A DNA stretch of 64,000 nucleotides from Pseudomonas sp. B21-015 (GCF_024749285.1 NZ_CP087196.1:5828001-5892000); one strand, 5' to 3'. Positions 36,914-46,626 are shown, numbered from the stretch's first letter. A program made the numbers and translations. Notes: generated by a model not told the origin, from the letters alone.

Positions 36914-38371
36914 ATGCTTGACATCATCAACGACTTTCTCTCCGGTAAGGTTTTGATACCTTTAGTTCTTGGGCTGGGAAGCTATTTCACAATCCGCTCA
37001 AGATTTGTCCAGCTCCGATACTTCATCCATATGATCTCGGTATTACGCGGGAACTGGCATACCGGCAATCATCACTTGAGTTCATTGCAGGCATTGACGC
37101 TCAGCCTGGCCGGTCGCGTCGGAACCGGCAATATCGTTGGCGTCGGCATTGCCGTGAGCATGGGCGGCCCCGGTGCAGTGTTCTGGATGTGGATGACCGC
37201 TCTATTGGGGATGTCGAGTAGTTTTTTCGAATGCGCGCTGGGTCAACTCTACAAGCGCTGCGATGCAAACGGTCAATATCGTGGGGGCCCGTCCTGGTAC
37301 ATCCAGCATGGTCTGGGCAAACGCTGGCTCGGAACGATTGCTGCGCTCCTGCTTTTGGTGACCTTCGGGTTTGCCATCAATGGCCTTGAGTCCCATGCCG
37401 TATCGCATTCTCTCAACAATGCCTTTGGTTTATCGACGACATGGTCCGGACTCACGCTGTCTCTGTTACTGGGCATTGTGTTCGTGGGCGGTATAAAGCG
37501 CATCGCGGCGGTTGCCGATTTATTGGTTCCCCTTAAAGTTATCGCCTATATCGGTGTAACGCTTTACGTGATCGTGTTGCAGATTGACCTGGTCCCCGGA
37601 GTGCTGCTCAGCATTGTCAAAAGCGCGTTCGGACTGGATCAGGCTTTTGGCGGGCTGGTGGGCAGCGCAATCATGATGGGGGTGAGGCGCGGAGTGTTCT
37701 CCAATGAAGCAGGGCTGGGCAGTGCGCCTAACGTCGCCTCTGCGGCAAAAATCGCCCATCCGATAGCACAAGGCGTGGTGCAGGCGTTCAGTGTCTTCAT
37801 CGATACCATCATTATTTGCACGTGTACCGCGTTGATCATTTTGCTTTCCGGTTTTTATGCTCCCGGTTTCGAAGGCGACGGAATTGCGTTGGCGCAAAAC
37901 TCGCTGGCTGAGGTAGTAGGCGATTGGGGCCGGATGTTCATCAGCGTGGTACTTGCCCTGTTTGTGTTCACGGCAATGCTCTACAACTACTATCTGGGAG
38001 AAAACAGTTTACGATTCATCTTCGCAGCGCCCCACAAATCATTAATTGCGTACCGCATATCCGTATTGATGCTGGTTTTTTGGGGTTCGGTTGAAGACCT
38101 TTCCACAGTGCTCGCGTTTGCAGACATCACCATGACATTTTTGGCCTTGGTTAACCTTATTGCGATGACACTGCTATTCAATGTCTGTATGCGAATCCTG
38201 GGCGACTATGATGAGCAACGTCGCGTAGGAATAAAAAACCCCGTTTTTGACTCAAGCAAATTCAGCGATCTGGATCTCGATTTGATGGCTTGGCCCGCGA
38301 TAACAAATCCTCTCCCGCCGAAGAACCCTGTTTGTGCGGATCGGCCTCCAGCTAAAGCTCAGATCGCATAA
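36914..38371 (+). CDS. Alanine/glycine:cation symporter family (AGCS) protein
   Basis: The 485-residue membrane protein has about eleven helices and the AGCS signatures: LTLSLAGRVGTGNIVGVGIAVSMGGPGAVFWMW (cores LAGRVGTGNI and GGPGAVFWMW), GGPSWYIQ, and MGVRRGVFSNEAGLGSAPNVA-type loop (RRGVFSNEAGLGSAP). The family takes up alanine or glycine with sodium or protons. ATG 36914 follows AAGGAAC. The gene looks AT-richer than neighbours and may have been acquired together with its divergent regulator. Confidence 0.9.
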   Translation: MLDIINDFLSGKVLIPLVLGLGSYFTIRSRFVQLRYFIHMISVLRGNWHTGNHHLSSLQALTLSLAGRVGTGNIVGVGIAVSMGGPGAVFWMWMTALLGMSSSFFECALGQLYKRCDANGQYRGGPSWYIQHGLGKRWLGTIAALLLLVTFGFAINGLESHAVSHSLNNAFGLSTTWSGLTLSLLLGIVFVGGIKRIAAVADLLVPLKVIAYIGVTLYVIVLQIDLVPGVLLSIVKSAFGLDQAFGGLVGSAIMMGVRRGVFSNEAGLGSAPNVASAAKIAHPIAQGVVQAFSVFIDTIIICTCTALIILLSGFYAPGFEGDGIALAQNSLAEVVGDWGRMFISVVLALFVFTAMLYNYYLGENSLRFIFAAPHKSLIAYRISVLMLVFWGSVEDLSTVLAFADITMTFLALVNLIAMTLLFNVCMRILGDYDEQRRVGIKNPVFDSSKFSDLDLDLMAWPAITNPLPPKNPVCADRPPAKAQIA

Positions 38372-38407
38372 ATTTCAATGAGCGCTGAGCCATTGCACTT
38401 ATGCGAT
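38363..38407 (+). terminator. Possible hairpin after the symporter gene
   Basis: ATCGCATAA (overlapping the stop codon) and TTATGCGAT form 9-bp arms 27 bases apart. No T run follows, so terminator function is uncertain. Confidence 0.3.
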
Positions 38408-38502
38408 GGTTCTGCAGATAAGCAATGCCCAGGCAACATCATCCCCCCCCAAAAATAATTACTCTCGCCCTCATAACCCAAGCGCGTTCAAGGAGTTCGT
38501 CT

Positions 38503-38760
38503 ATGAATCGCTACCACCCCCTTAAATCCAACGCATCTAACATTCCAACTTTCTATATAGACTCGCACGTCGCGCCCCATCTGCTATTTGAAGATGCCTG
38601 TTTCAGAATACGCGCTGCAACGAGCCTTTTAGAGGCGCTGACCTCTGTGACCGTTAAAAACACTAATGATACTGACTTTTTCCGCCTGATACTTCCGGCC
38701 TATATATTGCTACAGGACGGTGTCGACGCGCTAGACCAAATAACATTTAAAGGATTGTAA
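38503..38760 (+). CDS. Small hypothetical protein, DUF3077-like
   Basis: 85 residues. The central FYIDSHVAPHLLFEDACFRIRAAT region resembles the short DUF3077-type proteins common in pseudomonads (an F-x-V-x-x-G start followed by a helix of small residues), but the match is loose. AAGGAG seven bases before ATG 38503 supports translation. It is followed three bases after its stop by another small gene. Function unknown. Confidence 0.65.
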   Translation: MNRYHPLKSNASNIPTFYIDSHVAPHLLFEDACFRIRAATSLLEALTSVTVKNTNDTDFFRLILPAYILLQDGVDALDQITFKGL

Positions 38761-38763
38761 GTC

Positions 38764-38925
38764 ATGGCCAAATCAGCGACTCATGAAATGATAAAAGCAG
38801 CAATGATCAAGGCAATTGAAACAGGGCTTATTCCTCGTCACTCCCACTTGGATGGCTATGTAAGAAGTTGGGAAAGCCTGGCGCTCATCATCCAGGCAGC
38901 GCTTGAGGCAACAGCAGATAACTGA
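38764..38925 (+). CDS. Small hypothetical protein (53 residues)
   Basis: The frame begins MAKSATHEMIKAAMIKAIET and contains GLIPRHSHLDGYVRSWESL. It ends TADN with TGA at 38923-38925. AAAGGA at 38748-38753, within the end of the preceding gene, is a well-placed RBS, and the three-base gap implies a two-gene unit. Mostly helical, soluble; not recognised. Real gene status is inferred from RBS, spacing and composition. Confidence 0.6.
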   Translation: MAKSATHEMIKAAMIKAIETGLIPRHSHLDGYVRSWESLALIIQAALEATADN

Positions 38926-39092
38926 GAAGTCGCAGGTGTTTGCATATGAAGGTGCCAGCAACATGTGATTATTCCAGCATGAACACAAAAAAAGCTGGCA
39001 ATCCTCACCGCTGATATGCGCCACTAGCCCCATTCATTGAAACAGCTGCAACGCCGCTGCCCCGGGCCGCGGCCCGCCTGGAGAACCCCGTT

Positions 39093-40319
39093 ATGAGCGA
39101 GAGTGTGTTTGCCGATCGTATCGTGCAGAACCTGCTCGACACCGACTTCTACAAACTGACGATGATGCAGGCCGTGCTGCACAACTACCCTAACGTGGAA
39201 GTCGAATGGGAGTTTCGTTGCCGTAACAGCGAGGATCTGCGCCCGTACCTGGCGGAGATCCGTTTCCAGATCGAGCGTCTGGCCGAGTTGAGCCTGAGCG
39301 CCGATCAGTTGAGCTTCCTGGAGCGCATCAGCTTCCTGAAACCGGACTTCCTGCGTTTTCTCGGGCTGTTCCGTTTCAATCTGCGCTATATCCACACCGG
39401 CATTGAAAACGGCGAGTTGTTCATCCGCCTGCGCGGGCCGTGGCTGCACGTGATTCTGTTCGAAGTGCCGTTGCTGGCCATGGTCAGCGAAGTGCGCAAC
39501 CGCTATCGCTACCGGGAAATTGTCCTGGAACAGGCCCGCGAGCAGCTCTATCGCAAATTCGACTGGTTGACCGCCAACGCCAGCACCGACGAATTGTCCG
39601 AGTTGCAGGTAGCCGATTTCGGCACTCGCCGTCGCTTCTCGTACCGCGTGCAGGAAGAAGTGGTGAACGTGCTCAAACATGACTTCCCCGGTCGCTTCGT
39701 CGGCACCAGCAACGTGCACCTGTCCCGGGAGCTGGATATGAAACCGCTGGGCACCATGGCCCACGAATGGATCATGGCCCACCAGCAACTCGGCCCACGG
39801 CTGATCGATAGCCAGATTGCCGCCCTCGATTGCTGGGTCCGCGAGTACCGTGGTCTGTTGGGCATTGCCCTGACCGACTGCATCACCTCCGATGCCTTCC
39901 TCAGCGATTTCGATCTGTTCTTTGCCAAGCTCTTCGACGGCTTGCGCCACGATTCCGGTGACCCGGTGCTCTGGGCCGAAAAGGCCATCGCCCACTACCA
40001 CAAGCTGGGCATCGACCCGATGAGCAAGACCCTGGTGTTTTCCGACAGCCTGACGCTGCCCAAGTCTCTGGAGATTTTTCGGGCGTTGCGCGGTCGGATC
40101 AATGTCAGCTTCGGTATCGGTACCAACCTGACCTGCGATATTCCGGGTGTCGAACCGATGAGCATCGTGCTTAAAATGACGGCATGCAACGGCCAACCGG
40201 TGGCCAAGATTTCTGATGAGCCTGGCAAGACTCACTGCAAAGACCCGAATTTCGTCGCCTATTTGCGACACGTTTTCCAAGTACCTGCCGCCCTTTCCAG
40301 TACATCAAGCAAGGAGTGA
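39093..40319 (+). CDS. pncB: Nicotinate phosphoribosyltransferase
   Basis: The 408-residue type II phosphoribosyltransferase contains [21 protein letters not shown] at the start (core [11 protein letters not shown]), the auto-phosphorylated histidine region [23 protein letters not shown] (core GTSNVHL and GTMAHEW), and [13 protein letters not shown] near the end. It makes nicotinate mononucleotide from nicotinate, PRPP and ATP in the Preiss-Handler pathway. nadE follows four bases after, so the two NAD-salvage genes are one operon. Confidence 0.96.
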   Translation: MSESVFADRIVQNLLDTDFYKLTMMQAVLHNYPNVEVEWEFRCRNSEDLRPYLAEIRFQIERLAELSLSADQLSFLERISFLKPDFLRFLGLFRFNLRYIHTGIENGELFIRLRGPWLHVILFEVPLLAMVSEVRNRYRYREIVLEQAREQLYRKFDWLTANASTDELSELQVADFGTRRRFSYRVQEEVVNVLKHDFPGRFVGTSNVHLSRELDMKPLGTMAHEWIMAHQQLGPRLIDSQIAALDCWVREYRGLLGIALTDCITSDAFLSDFDLFFAKLFDGLRHDSGDPVLWAEKAIAHYHKLGIDPMSKTLVFSDSLTLPKSLEIFRALRGRINVSFGIGTNLTCDIPGVEPMSIVLKMTACNGQPVAKISDEPGKTHCKDPNFVAYLRHVFQVPAALSSTSSKE

Positions 40320-40323
40320 ATTC

Positions 40324-41151
40324 ATGCAAGCCGTACAGCGTGAGATTGCTGAACAGCTCAAGGTCCAACCGCCGTTCGCGGATCAACTCGCCCTCGAGGC
40401 TGAAGTCGCCCGTCGGATTACCTTCATTCAGGACTGCCTGGTCAATTCAGGGCTCAAGACGCTGGTGCTAGGCATCAGCGGCGGCGTCGATTCCCTGACC
40501 GCCGGCCTCCTGGCCCAACGCGCCATGCGTGAACTGCGCCAGCGTACCGGTGATAACGGCTACAAGTTCATCGCCGTGCGCCTGCCGTACCAAACGCAGT
40601 TCGATGAACACGACGCCCAGGCCTCGGTGGACTTCATCGCCCCGGACGAGCGCCACACGGTTAACATCGGCCCGGCGGTGAAATCCCTGGCCGGTGAAGT
40701 GGCAGCCTTCGAAGGCAAACAGGCGGTCTCGGTAGATTTCGTATTGGGCAACACCAAGGCGCGGATGCGCATGGTCGCGCAATACACCATCGCTGGCGCA
40801 GCTCATGGCCTGGTGATCGGCACCGACCACGCAGCGGAAGCCGTGATGGGCTTCTTCACCAAGTTCGGTGACGGCGCCTGCGACCTCGCACCGCTGAGCG
40901 GCCTGGTGAAAAATCAGGTCCGGGCGATTGCCCGTAGCTTCGGCGCGCCGGAGCCGCTGGTGGAAAAAATCCCGACCGCCGACCTCGAAGACCTGTCGCC
41001 GGGCAAACCGGACGAAGCGTCCCACGGCGTGACCTACGCCGAGATCGACGCCTTCCTGCACGGCGAACCGGTGCGCGAGGAAGCATTCAAGATCATTTGC
41101 GATACGTATAAAAAGACTCATCACAAGCGCGTGATGCCGTTTGCGCCGTGA
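40324..41151 (+). CDS. nadE: Ammonia-dependent NAD+ synthetase
   Basis: The 275-residue enzyme has the PP-loop [10 protein letters not shown] ([11 protein letters not shown], about residues 50-60), then [29 protein letters not shown] (cores [12 protein letters not shown] and [10 protein letters not shown]) and the C-terminal HKRVMP motif. It amidates nicotinate adenine dinucleotide with free ammonia. There is no glutaminase domain, consistent with the short bacterial form. ATG 40324 is just after AAGGAG and the pncB stop. Confidence 0.96.
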   Translation: MQAVQREIAEQLKVQPPFADQLALEAEVARRITFIQDCLVNSGLKTLVLGISGGVDSLTAGLLAQRAMRELRQRTGDNGYKFIAVRLPYQTQFDEHDAQASVDFIAPDERHTVNIGPAVKSLAGEVAAFEGKQAVSVDFVLGNTKARMRMVAQYTIAGAAHGLVIGTDHAAEAVMGFFTKFGDGACDLAPLSGLVKNQVRAIARSFGAPEPLVEKIPTADLEDLSPGKPDEASHGVTYAEIDAFLHGEPVREEAFKIICDTYKKTHHKRVMPFAP

Positions 41152-41166
41152 GCCGTGAATGAACGA

Positions 41167-41203
41167 AAAAGCCCGCCGAGGAGTTGATCCTCAGCGGGCT
41201 TTT
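41167..41203 (+). terminator. Rho-independent terminator of pncB-nadE
   Basis: AAAAGCCCGCCGAGGA, loop GTTGA, TCCTCAGCGGGCTTTT, 15 bases after the nadE stop codon. One unpaired base in the stem. Confidence 0.92.
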
Positions 41204-41243
41204 CTTTGGCTTGAGCTGAGCATTTGTCGATGCTGAAGGCCCA

Positions 41244-41318
41244 TTCGCGAGCAAGCCCGTTCCCACACTGGGTCTGCAGTGTATACAGATCAAATGTGGG
41301 AGCGGGCTTGCTCGCGAA
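41244..41318. repeat. REP pair (GTGGGAGC class, outward orientation)
   Basis: TTCGCGAGCAAGCCCGTTCC and its complement ending GCTTGCTCGCGAA, about 25 bases apart, between the convergent nadE and azurin genes. Confidence 0.82.
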
Positions 41319-41341
41319 GAACGATAACGCGGCAGCCCGTC

Positions 41342-41788
41342 TTACTTCAGGGTAACAGTGCCTTTCATCATCGAGATGTGGCCCGGGAACGAGCAGAAGA
41401 AGCCGTATTTTTCCGCAGCATCGAGCTTCGACACATCGAACGTCACCGAGTCGGTTTCCTTCGCACCGATGACTTTGGTGTGAGCGATGATGCGGGCATC
41501 GCCTTCTTTCAGGTAGTTCTTGTCGATGCCAGCGGCCAGGCCGTCGGTGGCGATCGGCTGCATGTCTGCCTCTTTGCTCAGCACCCAGTTATGACCCATG
41601 ACGTTTTTCGGCAAGCTGCCGGAGTGAGTCAGTTCAACGGTGAACGTCTTGCAGCTTTTGTCGATTTCAATGGCCTTGGTGTTGAAGGACATCTGATCGG
41701 TGGAGTCGATGGTCGTCTTGCACTCGGCAGCCATCAATTGGCTGCTGGCCAGTGTCAGCAGGGATACCGCAACAAGTTTGGCAAACAT
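41342..41788 (-). CDS. azu: Azurin
   Basis: 148 residues: a 20-residue signal peptide (cleavage after SSQLMA) and a 128-residue mature blue copper protein beginning AECKTT. Copper ligands line up with the classical numbering: His46 (MGHNWVL), Cys112, His117 and Met121 ([14 protein letters not shown]). The structural disulfide is Cys3-Cys26. It shuttles electrons in the periplasm, for example to cytochrome c peroxidase or nitrite reductase. ATG 41788 follows GGAGATTCACC. Confidence 0.97.
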   Translation of the reverse strand: MFAKLVAVSLLTLASSQLMAAECKTTIDSTDQMSFNTKAIEIDKSCKTFTVELTHSGSLPKNVMGHNWVLSKEADMQPIATDGLAAGIDKNYLKEGDARIIAHTKVIGAKETDSVTFDVSKLDAAEKYGFFCSFPGHISMMKGTVTLK

Positions 41789-42132
41789 GGTGAATCTCCA
41801 AGGCAGGGTTAACAAAAGTGCGAATGGGCAGAAGACTGCCTGAAATCTTCGCAAGTTCCTATGACCTGAATCAAAAATTGTATACAACTTTCGGGCTATG
41901 ACTCTCATCGAAACAATCTACCAGCCAGACGCCTGGCATGGCCCTATCATCAGGGCCGTCATCTCTCATCTGGAGCGCCTGTCATGTCTTTCAACAGTTT
42001 GTTGAGCAGTTTGCTCGCCGCCTATGCCTGTGGTGCCAGCGGTACTTACGAAACACCTGAACACGAAGTTTAGTCCTTGGAACGATGCAAACCTGCCTTT
42101 ACTCTGTGGCCCTGATGACCGTGGAGTAAGGC
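41789..42132. other. 344-base gap between azu and the LOG gene
   Basis: The left part is the azurin promoter region. The only candidate gene is a 29-codon frame at 41984-42073. TTGATTCAGGTCATAGGAAC on the minus strand before azu (written here from 41872 back) resembles an Anr/FNR half site but is not a clear dyad. Confidence 0.4.
41984..42073 (+). CDS. Possible 29-residue small protein
   Basis: ATG 41984 is preceded by TGGAGCGCCTGTC. The frame reads MSFNSLLSSLLAAYACGASG and ends with TPEHEV, TAG at 42071-42073. A short hydrophobic helix followed by a polar tail. No homology recalled; length makes chance likely, although RBS spacing is good. Confidence 0.3.
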   Translation: MSFNSLLSSLLAAYACGASGTYETPEHEV

Positions 42133-42720
42133 ATGCCTTTAGCATCCGTTTGTGTATTTTGCGGTGCCAGCACCGGCACCAATCCGGCTTATCGTGAAGC
42201 GGCTGTCGCCCTGGGGCGAGCATTGGCCGAGCGCAAGCTGACCCTGGTCTATGGTGGCGGCGCCGTCGGGCTGATGGGGATTGTGGCCGACGCCGCACTG
42301 GCGGCCGGTGGTGAGGTGATCGGGATCATCCCCCAGAGCCTCAAGGACAAGGAAATTGGCCATAGCGGCCTGACCCGCCTGGAAGTGGTCGACGGCATGC
42401 ATGCGCGCAAGGCGCGAATGGCCGAACTCAGCGATGCCTTCATCGCCCTGCCTGGCGGTCTGGGCACACTGGAAGAACTGTTCGAAGTCTGGACCTGGGG
42501 CCAGCTCGGCTATCACGGCAAACCGCTGGGTTTGCTGGAAGTAAACGGTTTCTACAGCAAGTTGACGTCTTTTCTTGATCATATCGTCGGCGAAGGCTTC
42601 GTTCGCGAAGCGCACCGTGACATGCTGCAAATGAGCGAATCGCCGAAAACCCTGCTCGAAGCACTGGACGCCTGGCAACCCTCGGTACCGCCAAAATGGA
42701 CCGAGCAAAAACCCAGCTAA
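42133..42720 (+). CDS. LOG family protein (nucleoside 5'-monophosphate phosphoribohydrolase)
   Basis: The 195-residue Rossmann-fold protein has the start [34 protein letters not shown] and the [20 protein letters not shown] block that contains the active-site PGGxGTxxE. LOG proteins release cytokinin bases from their ribotides in plants; bacterial members also hydrolyse AMP/CMP-like nucleotides. ATG 42133 follows GTGGAGTAAGGC. Confidence 0.93.
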   Translation: MPLASVCVFCGASTGTNPAYREAAVALGRALAERKLTLVYGGGAVGLMGIVADAALAAGGEVIGIIPQSLKDKEIGHSGLTRLEVVDGMHARKARMAELSDAFIALPGGLGTLEELFEVWTWGQLGYHGKPLGLLEVNGFYSKLTSFLDHIVGEGFVREAHRDMLQMSESPKTLLEALDAWQPSVPPKWTEQKPS

Positions 42721-42788
42721 CGGCTCGGCATCGATACAGGGCAGAATATGCGCCGCTCAACCTCACCTTCGACCCCAGAGGATCGCCC

Positions 42789-42977
42789 ATGGCTAAACCT
42801 AATTATTCCTTCGCCAAACGTCAGAGAGACTTGGCCAAGGAGCAGAAGAAAGAGGAAAAGCTTCAGCGCAAGAAAGCTACAGCTGAAGAAGAAGCAGCAG
42901 CACTGAACCCGGATACCGAAGGCGAAGTGGCTACAGACGAAGCTGAAGCACCGAAAGATCAGGCGCCCGACGCCTGA
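42789..42977 (+). CDS. Small lysine/glutamate-rich hypothetical protein
   Basis: 62 residues, MAKPNYSFAKRQRDLAKEQK then repeated K/E/R and an acidic, alanine-rich tail ending DQAPDA. Likely a charged helix followed by a disordered region. Similar proteins are common as conserved hypotheticals in Pseudomonas. RBS is weak (CCAGAGGATCGCCC), but AGAGGA is acceptably placed. Role unknown. Confidence 0.75.
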   Translation: MAKPNYSFAKRQRDLAKEQKKEEKLQRKKATAEEEAAALNPDTEGEVATDEAEAPKDQAPDA

Positions 42978-43025
42978 GACCCTCAGGGCCCGATGATCTG
43001 ATCAGGCCCACCGGATCTGTGTCCA

Positions 43026-43050
43026 GGGTCAGCAACGATGTTGCTGACCC
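43026..43050 (+). terminator. Strong hairpin after the 62-residue protein gene
   Basis: GGGTCAGCAAC, loop GAT, GTTGCTGACCC: an 11-bp perfect stem. There is no T run, so it may stabilise or rho-dependently end the transcript. Confidence 0.5.
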
Positions 43051-43100
43051 TCACAGGCCAATCTGAAAATACTCCTCCAGAACTGACTTGCACATCCCCA

Positions 43101-43189
43101 TGTGGGAGCGAGCCTGCTCGCGATGACGGCGGCACACTTAGCAGTTACCTGACCGATACACCGCTATCGCGAGCAGGCTCGCTCCCACA
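43101..43189. repeat. REP pair (GTGGGAGC class)
   Basis: TGTGGGAGCGAGCCTGCTCG and CGAGCAGGCTCGCTCCCACA, near-perfect arms about 45 bases apart, downstream of the transglutaminase operon. Confidence 0.88.
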
Positions 43190-43201
43190 ATTTGATCTCA
43201 G

Positions 43202-44092
43202 TTACTCCAACGGCATTACTGTGACCCGAACCTCTGGATCATGGCTGCCACCGCCCAGGATCACTCCGCGCAATGGCGACACATCGGAAAAATCCCGGCC
43301 CCAGGCCAAGGTGATGTGCTCCAGCGCTGGTTGCACATTGTTGGTCGGGTCAAAATCCACCCAGCCCAGCACCGGACAAAACACCGACACCCACGCATGC
43401 GACGCATCGGCGCCGATCAGCCGTGGCTGGCCCGGCGGTGGCTGGGTCAGCAGGTAGCCGCTGATGTACCGCGCCGCTAATCCACGGGAGCGCAGGCAAG
43501 CGAGCATCAAATGCGCAAAGTCCTGGCAAACCCCACGTCGCCTCTCCAGCACTTCAACCAGCGGCGTCGCCACTTGGGTCGCTTCGGCATCGAAGGTGAA
43601 TTCGCTGAAGATCTTCTCCATCAACGCCTGAACACCCAGCAGCAATGGCCGACCAAGAGGAAAGCAACTTTCGGAGAACTCGACGAAACTGCGCTTCAAA
43701 TGCACATAGGGCGACTCGAACCGGTAACGGCAGGCTTCCAGCAACTCGGATGAAAGTGGCTGACTGCTGTAGGTCAGCGCGTTGCAGGTCTCTTCCCAGG
43801 CCGGCGATTGATTGAAGTCCAGCGACGGCCGGGCCAGCACTTCGACGGTGAGCCGGGCATTGACCAGTAATTCATCGTGGGGCCGCTCGAACGCCAACCG
43901 GGTCAGCGGGTTGCCGAACACATCCAGCTCATCCCGGCGCGAAGTCGGCTCGGGACTGATCTGCAATTGCTGTTCGGTGCAGCGCTGCCAGGCACAGGCT
44001 CGCGGCCACAGATGCGCCAGTTGCTGGGCCAGGGACACTGGGCTGTCGTAGTGATAATGGGTGTCGTGGAAAATCTGGTAATGGGCATTCAT
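43202..44092 (-). CDS. Transglutaminase-like cysteine peptidase family protein
   Basis: The 296-residue protein has an N-terminal Bact_transglu_N domain (about 5-90) and a transglutaminase core. Catalytic residues are Cys189 (RRGVCQDFAH), His232 (GADASHAWVSV) and Asp248 (WVDFDPTNN). No signal peptide, so cytoplasmic. Its ATG overlaps the stop of the ATP-grasp/alpha-E gene by one base. Such enzymes cleave or form isopeptide/peptide bonds; the substrate is unknown but likely the product of the coupled ATP-grasp. Confidence 0.9.
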   Translation of the reverse strand: MNAHYQIFHDTHYHYDSPVSLAQQLAHLWPRACAWQRCTEQQLQISPEPTSRRDELDVFGNPLTRLAFERPHDELLVNARLTVEVLARPSLDFNQSPAWEETCNALTYSSQPLSSELLEACRYRFESPYVHLKRSFVEFSESCFPLGRPLLLGVQALMEKIFSEFTFDAEATQVATPLVEVLERRRGVCQDFAHLMLACLRSRGLAARYISGYLLTQPPPGQPRLIGADASHAWVSVFCPVLGWVDFDPTNNVQPALEHITLAWGRDFSDVSPLRGVILGGGSHDPEVRVTVMPLE

Positions 44093-46578
44093 CAGACGGA
44101 CACCGTGCGCTGGCTGACATCATCGACATGGGCGAAATGGCGCAAGGCCAGGCGATCCGACACCTGTCCGCTGGCATCGGCGATCTCTTGCAGCAGATCG
44201 GCCAGCCCCTCTATGGCGGCTCGGACACTGGCCTCGCCGAATAGCGAATTCTCCAGGCAGCCCAGATCGAAACGCGCCAGCCGCTCCACCAACTGCGGCA
44301 GACCTGTCTCACGCGGCGCGCCAAAGTCGTCGTTCAAGCGTTTCAACGTGCGGGTCACCAGTTTCAACTGGAACAGCACCGCGTGAGGGTTCTGCTCGTC
44401 GAGCAACAACAGGTCGAGCACCGGGATCAATTGCGCCACCGCCAGGTACCGCGAGCGGTAGGTGATGCTGCTGTTACCCAACTCCAGCAGCCACTCCAGC
44501 CCGGCCTGATCAAAAGCCCCGGCGCCGCGCAAAAACGCCGCCAGACTGCCGCTGAGAAATTGCAGCCGTTCGATTCGCCGACCGATCATCAGGAAACGCC
44601 AGCCTTCGTCCCGGGTCATGTCGTCCAGGGCAAAACCGGACAGCGCCGCCAGGGACATTACCAAGCGGTTGAGGAAATCCAGCAACTCGCCGAAATCCGG
44701 CTCTTCGGTTTCCAGTTCCATGGCCTCGCGCTGCAACTCCACCAGCGCTTGCCAGTTTTCCCGGGAGAGCTTGCCGCGCACCTGCGAGGCCGCCCATTGC
44801 AGACGTTGCAGATTGGAACGCAGGCTGAACGGCCAGTCATCGCCGAGCAATGCCGCGAGCAAGCGCTCCGGCAGTTCGCCTTCGTCGGGCAACAGGTGCA
44901 GCCGCTCACCAAGGTCGACCGCCGCCTCCAGCGCTTGCGGACCATCGCCATCGACATAGCGCGCCAGCATGATCCGCAGCAACCGCGCGCTGTCATCGCA
45001 GCGCTCGCAATAACGGCCAAACCAGAACAGGTTCTCCACCACCCGCGACGGAAGATACGGATCGCGGCGCACCAAGTCATGAACACCGATGGTGCGCTGG
45101 GTTTTCCATTGTTCGCCGCTGGGGGCCCGCTCACCGAGCACCCACGTGTCCTTGCTCGCACCACCGCGCTGCATCGACACCACTTCGGCGTCTGCCTCGG
45201 CCGCCACTCGGGTCAAGCCACCCGGCAGCACTCGATAACCATCACGACTGGCCACCGCATACACCCGCATGCCGATGGCCCGAGGCTGCAACTGACCGTC
45301 CTCGGCCTGCCAGATCGGCGCCTGGGAAAGTTGCGCCAATTCTTGCGCAACATAGGCATAAGGCCGAGCCTGCATGCGCCCAGCCAGCGCCCGACGCTGT
45401 TTTTCACTCAAATCACGGCCAAATACCGGCGCGAAGCTCTGGGATGGAAACGCCGGTTTGATCAGCAATTCCGGGAGCTTTTCCAACGCCTGGGCCAGTA
45501 CCGGCGCTTCACCGCACCACCACGTGGCGACGGACGGCAGGATCAGTTCTTCGCCGAACAAGAACTGATTGATCCTTGGCATGAAGCCCAGCAACCCCGG
45601 CGACTCCAGTACGCCGCTGCCCAGGGCGTTGGCCACCAGCACCCGGCCCTGGCGCACAGCTTCCAGCAACCCCGGCACGCCGAGGGCCGAGTCGGTGCGC
45701 AATTCCAGCGGGTCGCAGAAATCATCGTCGAGGCGGCGCATGATCGCGTGAACCCGGCGCAGACCGCTCAGGGTTTTCAGGTAGACGGTGGCGTCACGAA
45801 CGGTCAGGTCGCCGCCCTCCACCAGTGGATAACCGAGCTGACGCGCCAGGTACAAATGTTCGAAATAGCTTTCGTTGAAGCGACCCGGTGTCAGCACCAC
45901 CACCAGCGGCGCTTCATCGTCACACGGCGCCTGGCGAGCCAGGGTTTCCTGCAAGGTGCGGAAGAACCCGGCCAGGTGCTGCACTTTCAAATCCCGGTAC
46001 AACTCGGGGAAGGCCCGGGACACGATGGTGCGGTTTTCCAGCGCATAACCGGCACCGGATGGCGCCTGGGTCCGGTCAGCGGTGACCCACCAACGACCGT
46101 CAGGCGTGCGCGCCAGGTCCACGGCATACAGATGCAAAAAGGCCCCGTCAGGCGGAGAAATACCCTGACAAGGCCATAAAAAGTTGTTGTGCCCGAACAC
46201 CAGCTCGGCCGGCAGCAGTCCTTCAGCGATCAAACGCTGCGGGCCATAAAGGTCGGCCAGCACCGCATTCAGCAAACGCGCCCGCTGGGCAATCCCGGCG
46301 GACAATTGCTCCCACTCATCGGCGGCAATCACATGGGGCAACAGGTCCAGCTCCCAGGGCCGGTCGGCGCCCTTGGGATCGGCATAGACGTTGTAGGTCA
46401 CGCCGTTTTCCTGAATTTGCCGGGTCAACAACGCCTGGCGCTGCACCAGTTGTGTCGGGGTGCTGCGTTGCAATTGGTCGAACAGCCGACGCCAGTGCGG
46501 GCGCACCGCGCCGCTGTCGTCGAGCAGTTCGTGATAAGTGCCCGCCGTCAGCGGGTAGCGGTCAAGCAGGTCAGGCAT
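44092..46578 (-). CDS. Circularly permuted ATP-grasp fused to alpha-E domain
   Basis: The 828-residue protein joins two domains often encoded separately. The first about 480 residues are a circularly permuted type 2 ATP-grasp (YADPKGADRPWELDLLPHV, VLTPGRFNESYFEHLYLA in its core, LPELLIKPAFPSQSF). From about residue 505 an all-helical alpha-E domain starts with LPSRVVENLFWFGRYCERCDDSARLL-type sequence (core VVENLFWFGRYCER). ATP-grasp enzymes ligate a carboxylate to an amine; this family is predicted to build a peptide or tag of unknown nature. ATG 46578 is used; upstream TTG 46599 is rejected. Confidence 0.88.
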   Translation of the reverse strand: MPDLLDRYPLTAGTYHELLDDSGAVRPHWRRLFDQLQRSTPTQLVQRQALLTRQIQENGVTYNVYADPKGADRPWELDLLPHVIAADEWEQLSAGIAQRARLLNAVLADLYGPQRLIAEGLLPAELVFGHNNFLWPCQGISPPDGAFLHLYAVDLARTPDGRWWVTADRTQAPSGAGYALENRTIVSRAFPELYRDLKVQHLAGFFRTLQETLARQAPCDDEAPLVVVLTPGRFNESYFEHLYLARQLGYPLVEGGDLTVRDATVYLKTLSGLRRVHAIMRRLDDDFCDPLELRTDSALGVPGLLEAVRQGRVLVANALGSGVLESPGLLGFMPRINQFLFGEELILPSVATWWCGEAPVLAQALEKLPELLIKPAFPSQSFAPVFGRDLSEKQRRALAGRMQARPYAYVAQELAQLSQAPIWQAEDGQLQPRAIGMRVYAVASRDGYRVLPGGLTRVAAEADAEVVSMQRGGASKDTWVLGERAPSGEQWKTQRTIGVHDLVRRDPYLPSRVVENLFWFGRYCERCDDSARLLRIMLARYVDGDGPQALEAAVDLGERLHLLPDEGELPERLLAALLGDDWPFSLRSNLQRLQWAASQVRGKLSRENWQALVELQREAMELETEEPDFGELLDFLNRLVMSLAALSGFALDDMTRDEGWRFLMIGRRIERLQFLSGSLAAFLRGAGAFDQAGLEWLLELGNSSITYRSRYLAVAQLIPVLDLLLLDEQNPHAVLFQLKLVTRTLKRLNDDFGAPRETGLPQLVERLARFDLGCLENSLFGEASVRAAIEGLADLLQEIADASGQVSDRLALRHFAHVDDVSQRTVSV

Positions 46579-46626
46579 GGAAAGCTCGGCAGACAGCAAA
46601 GAACGGTCAGACTAACGCAGGCTCAT

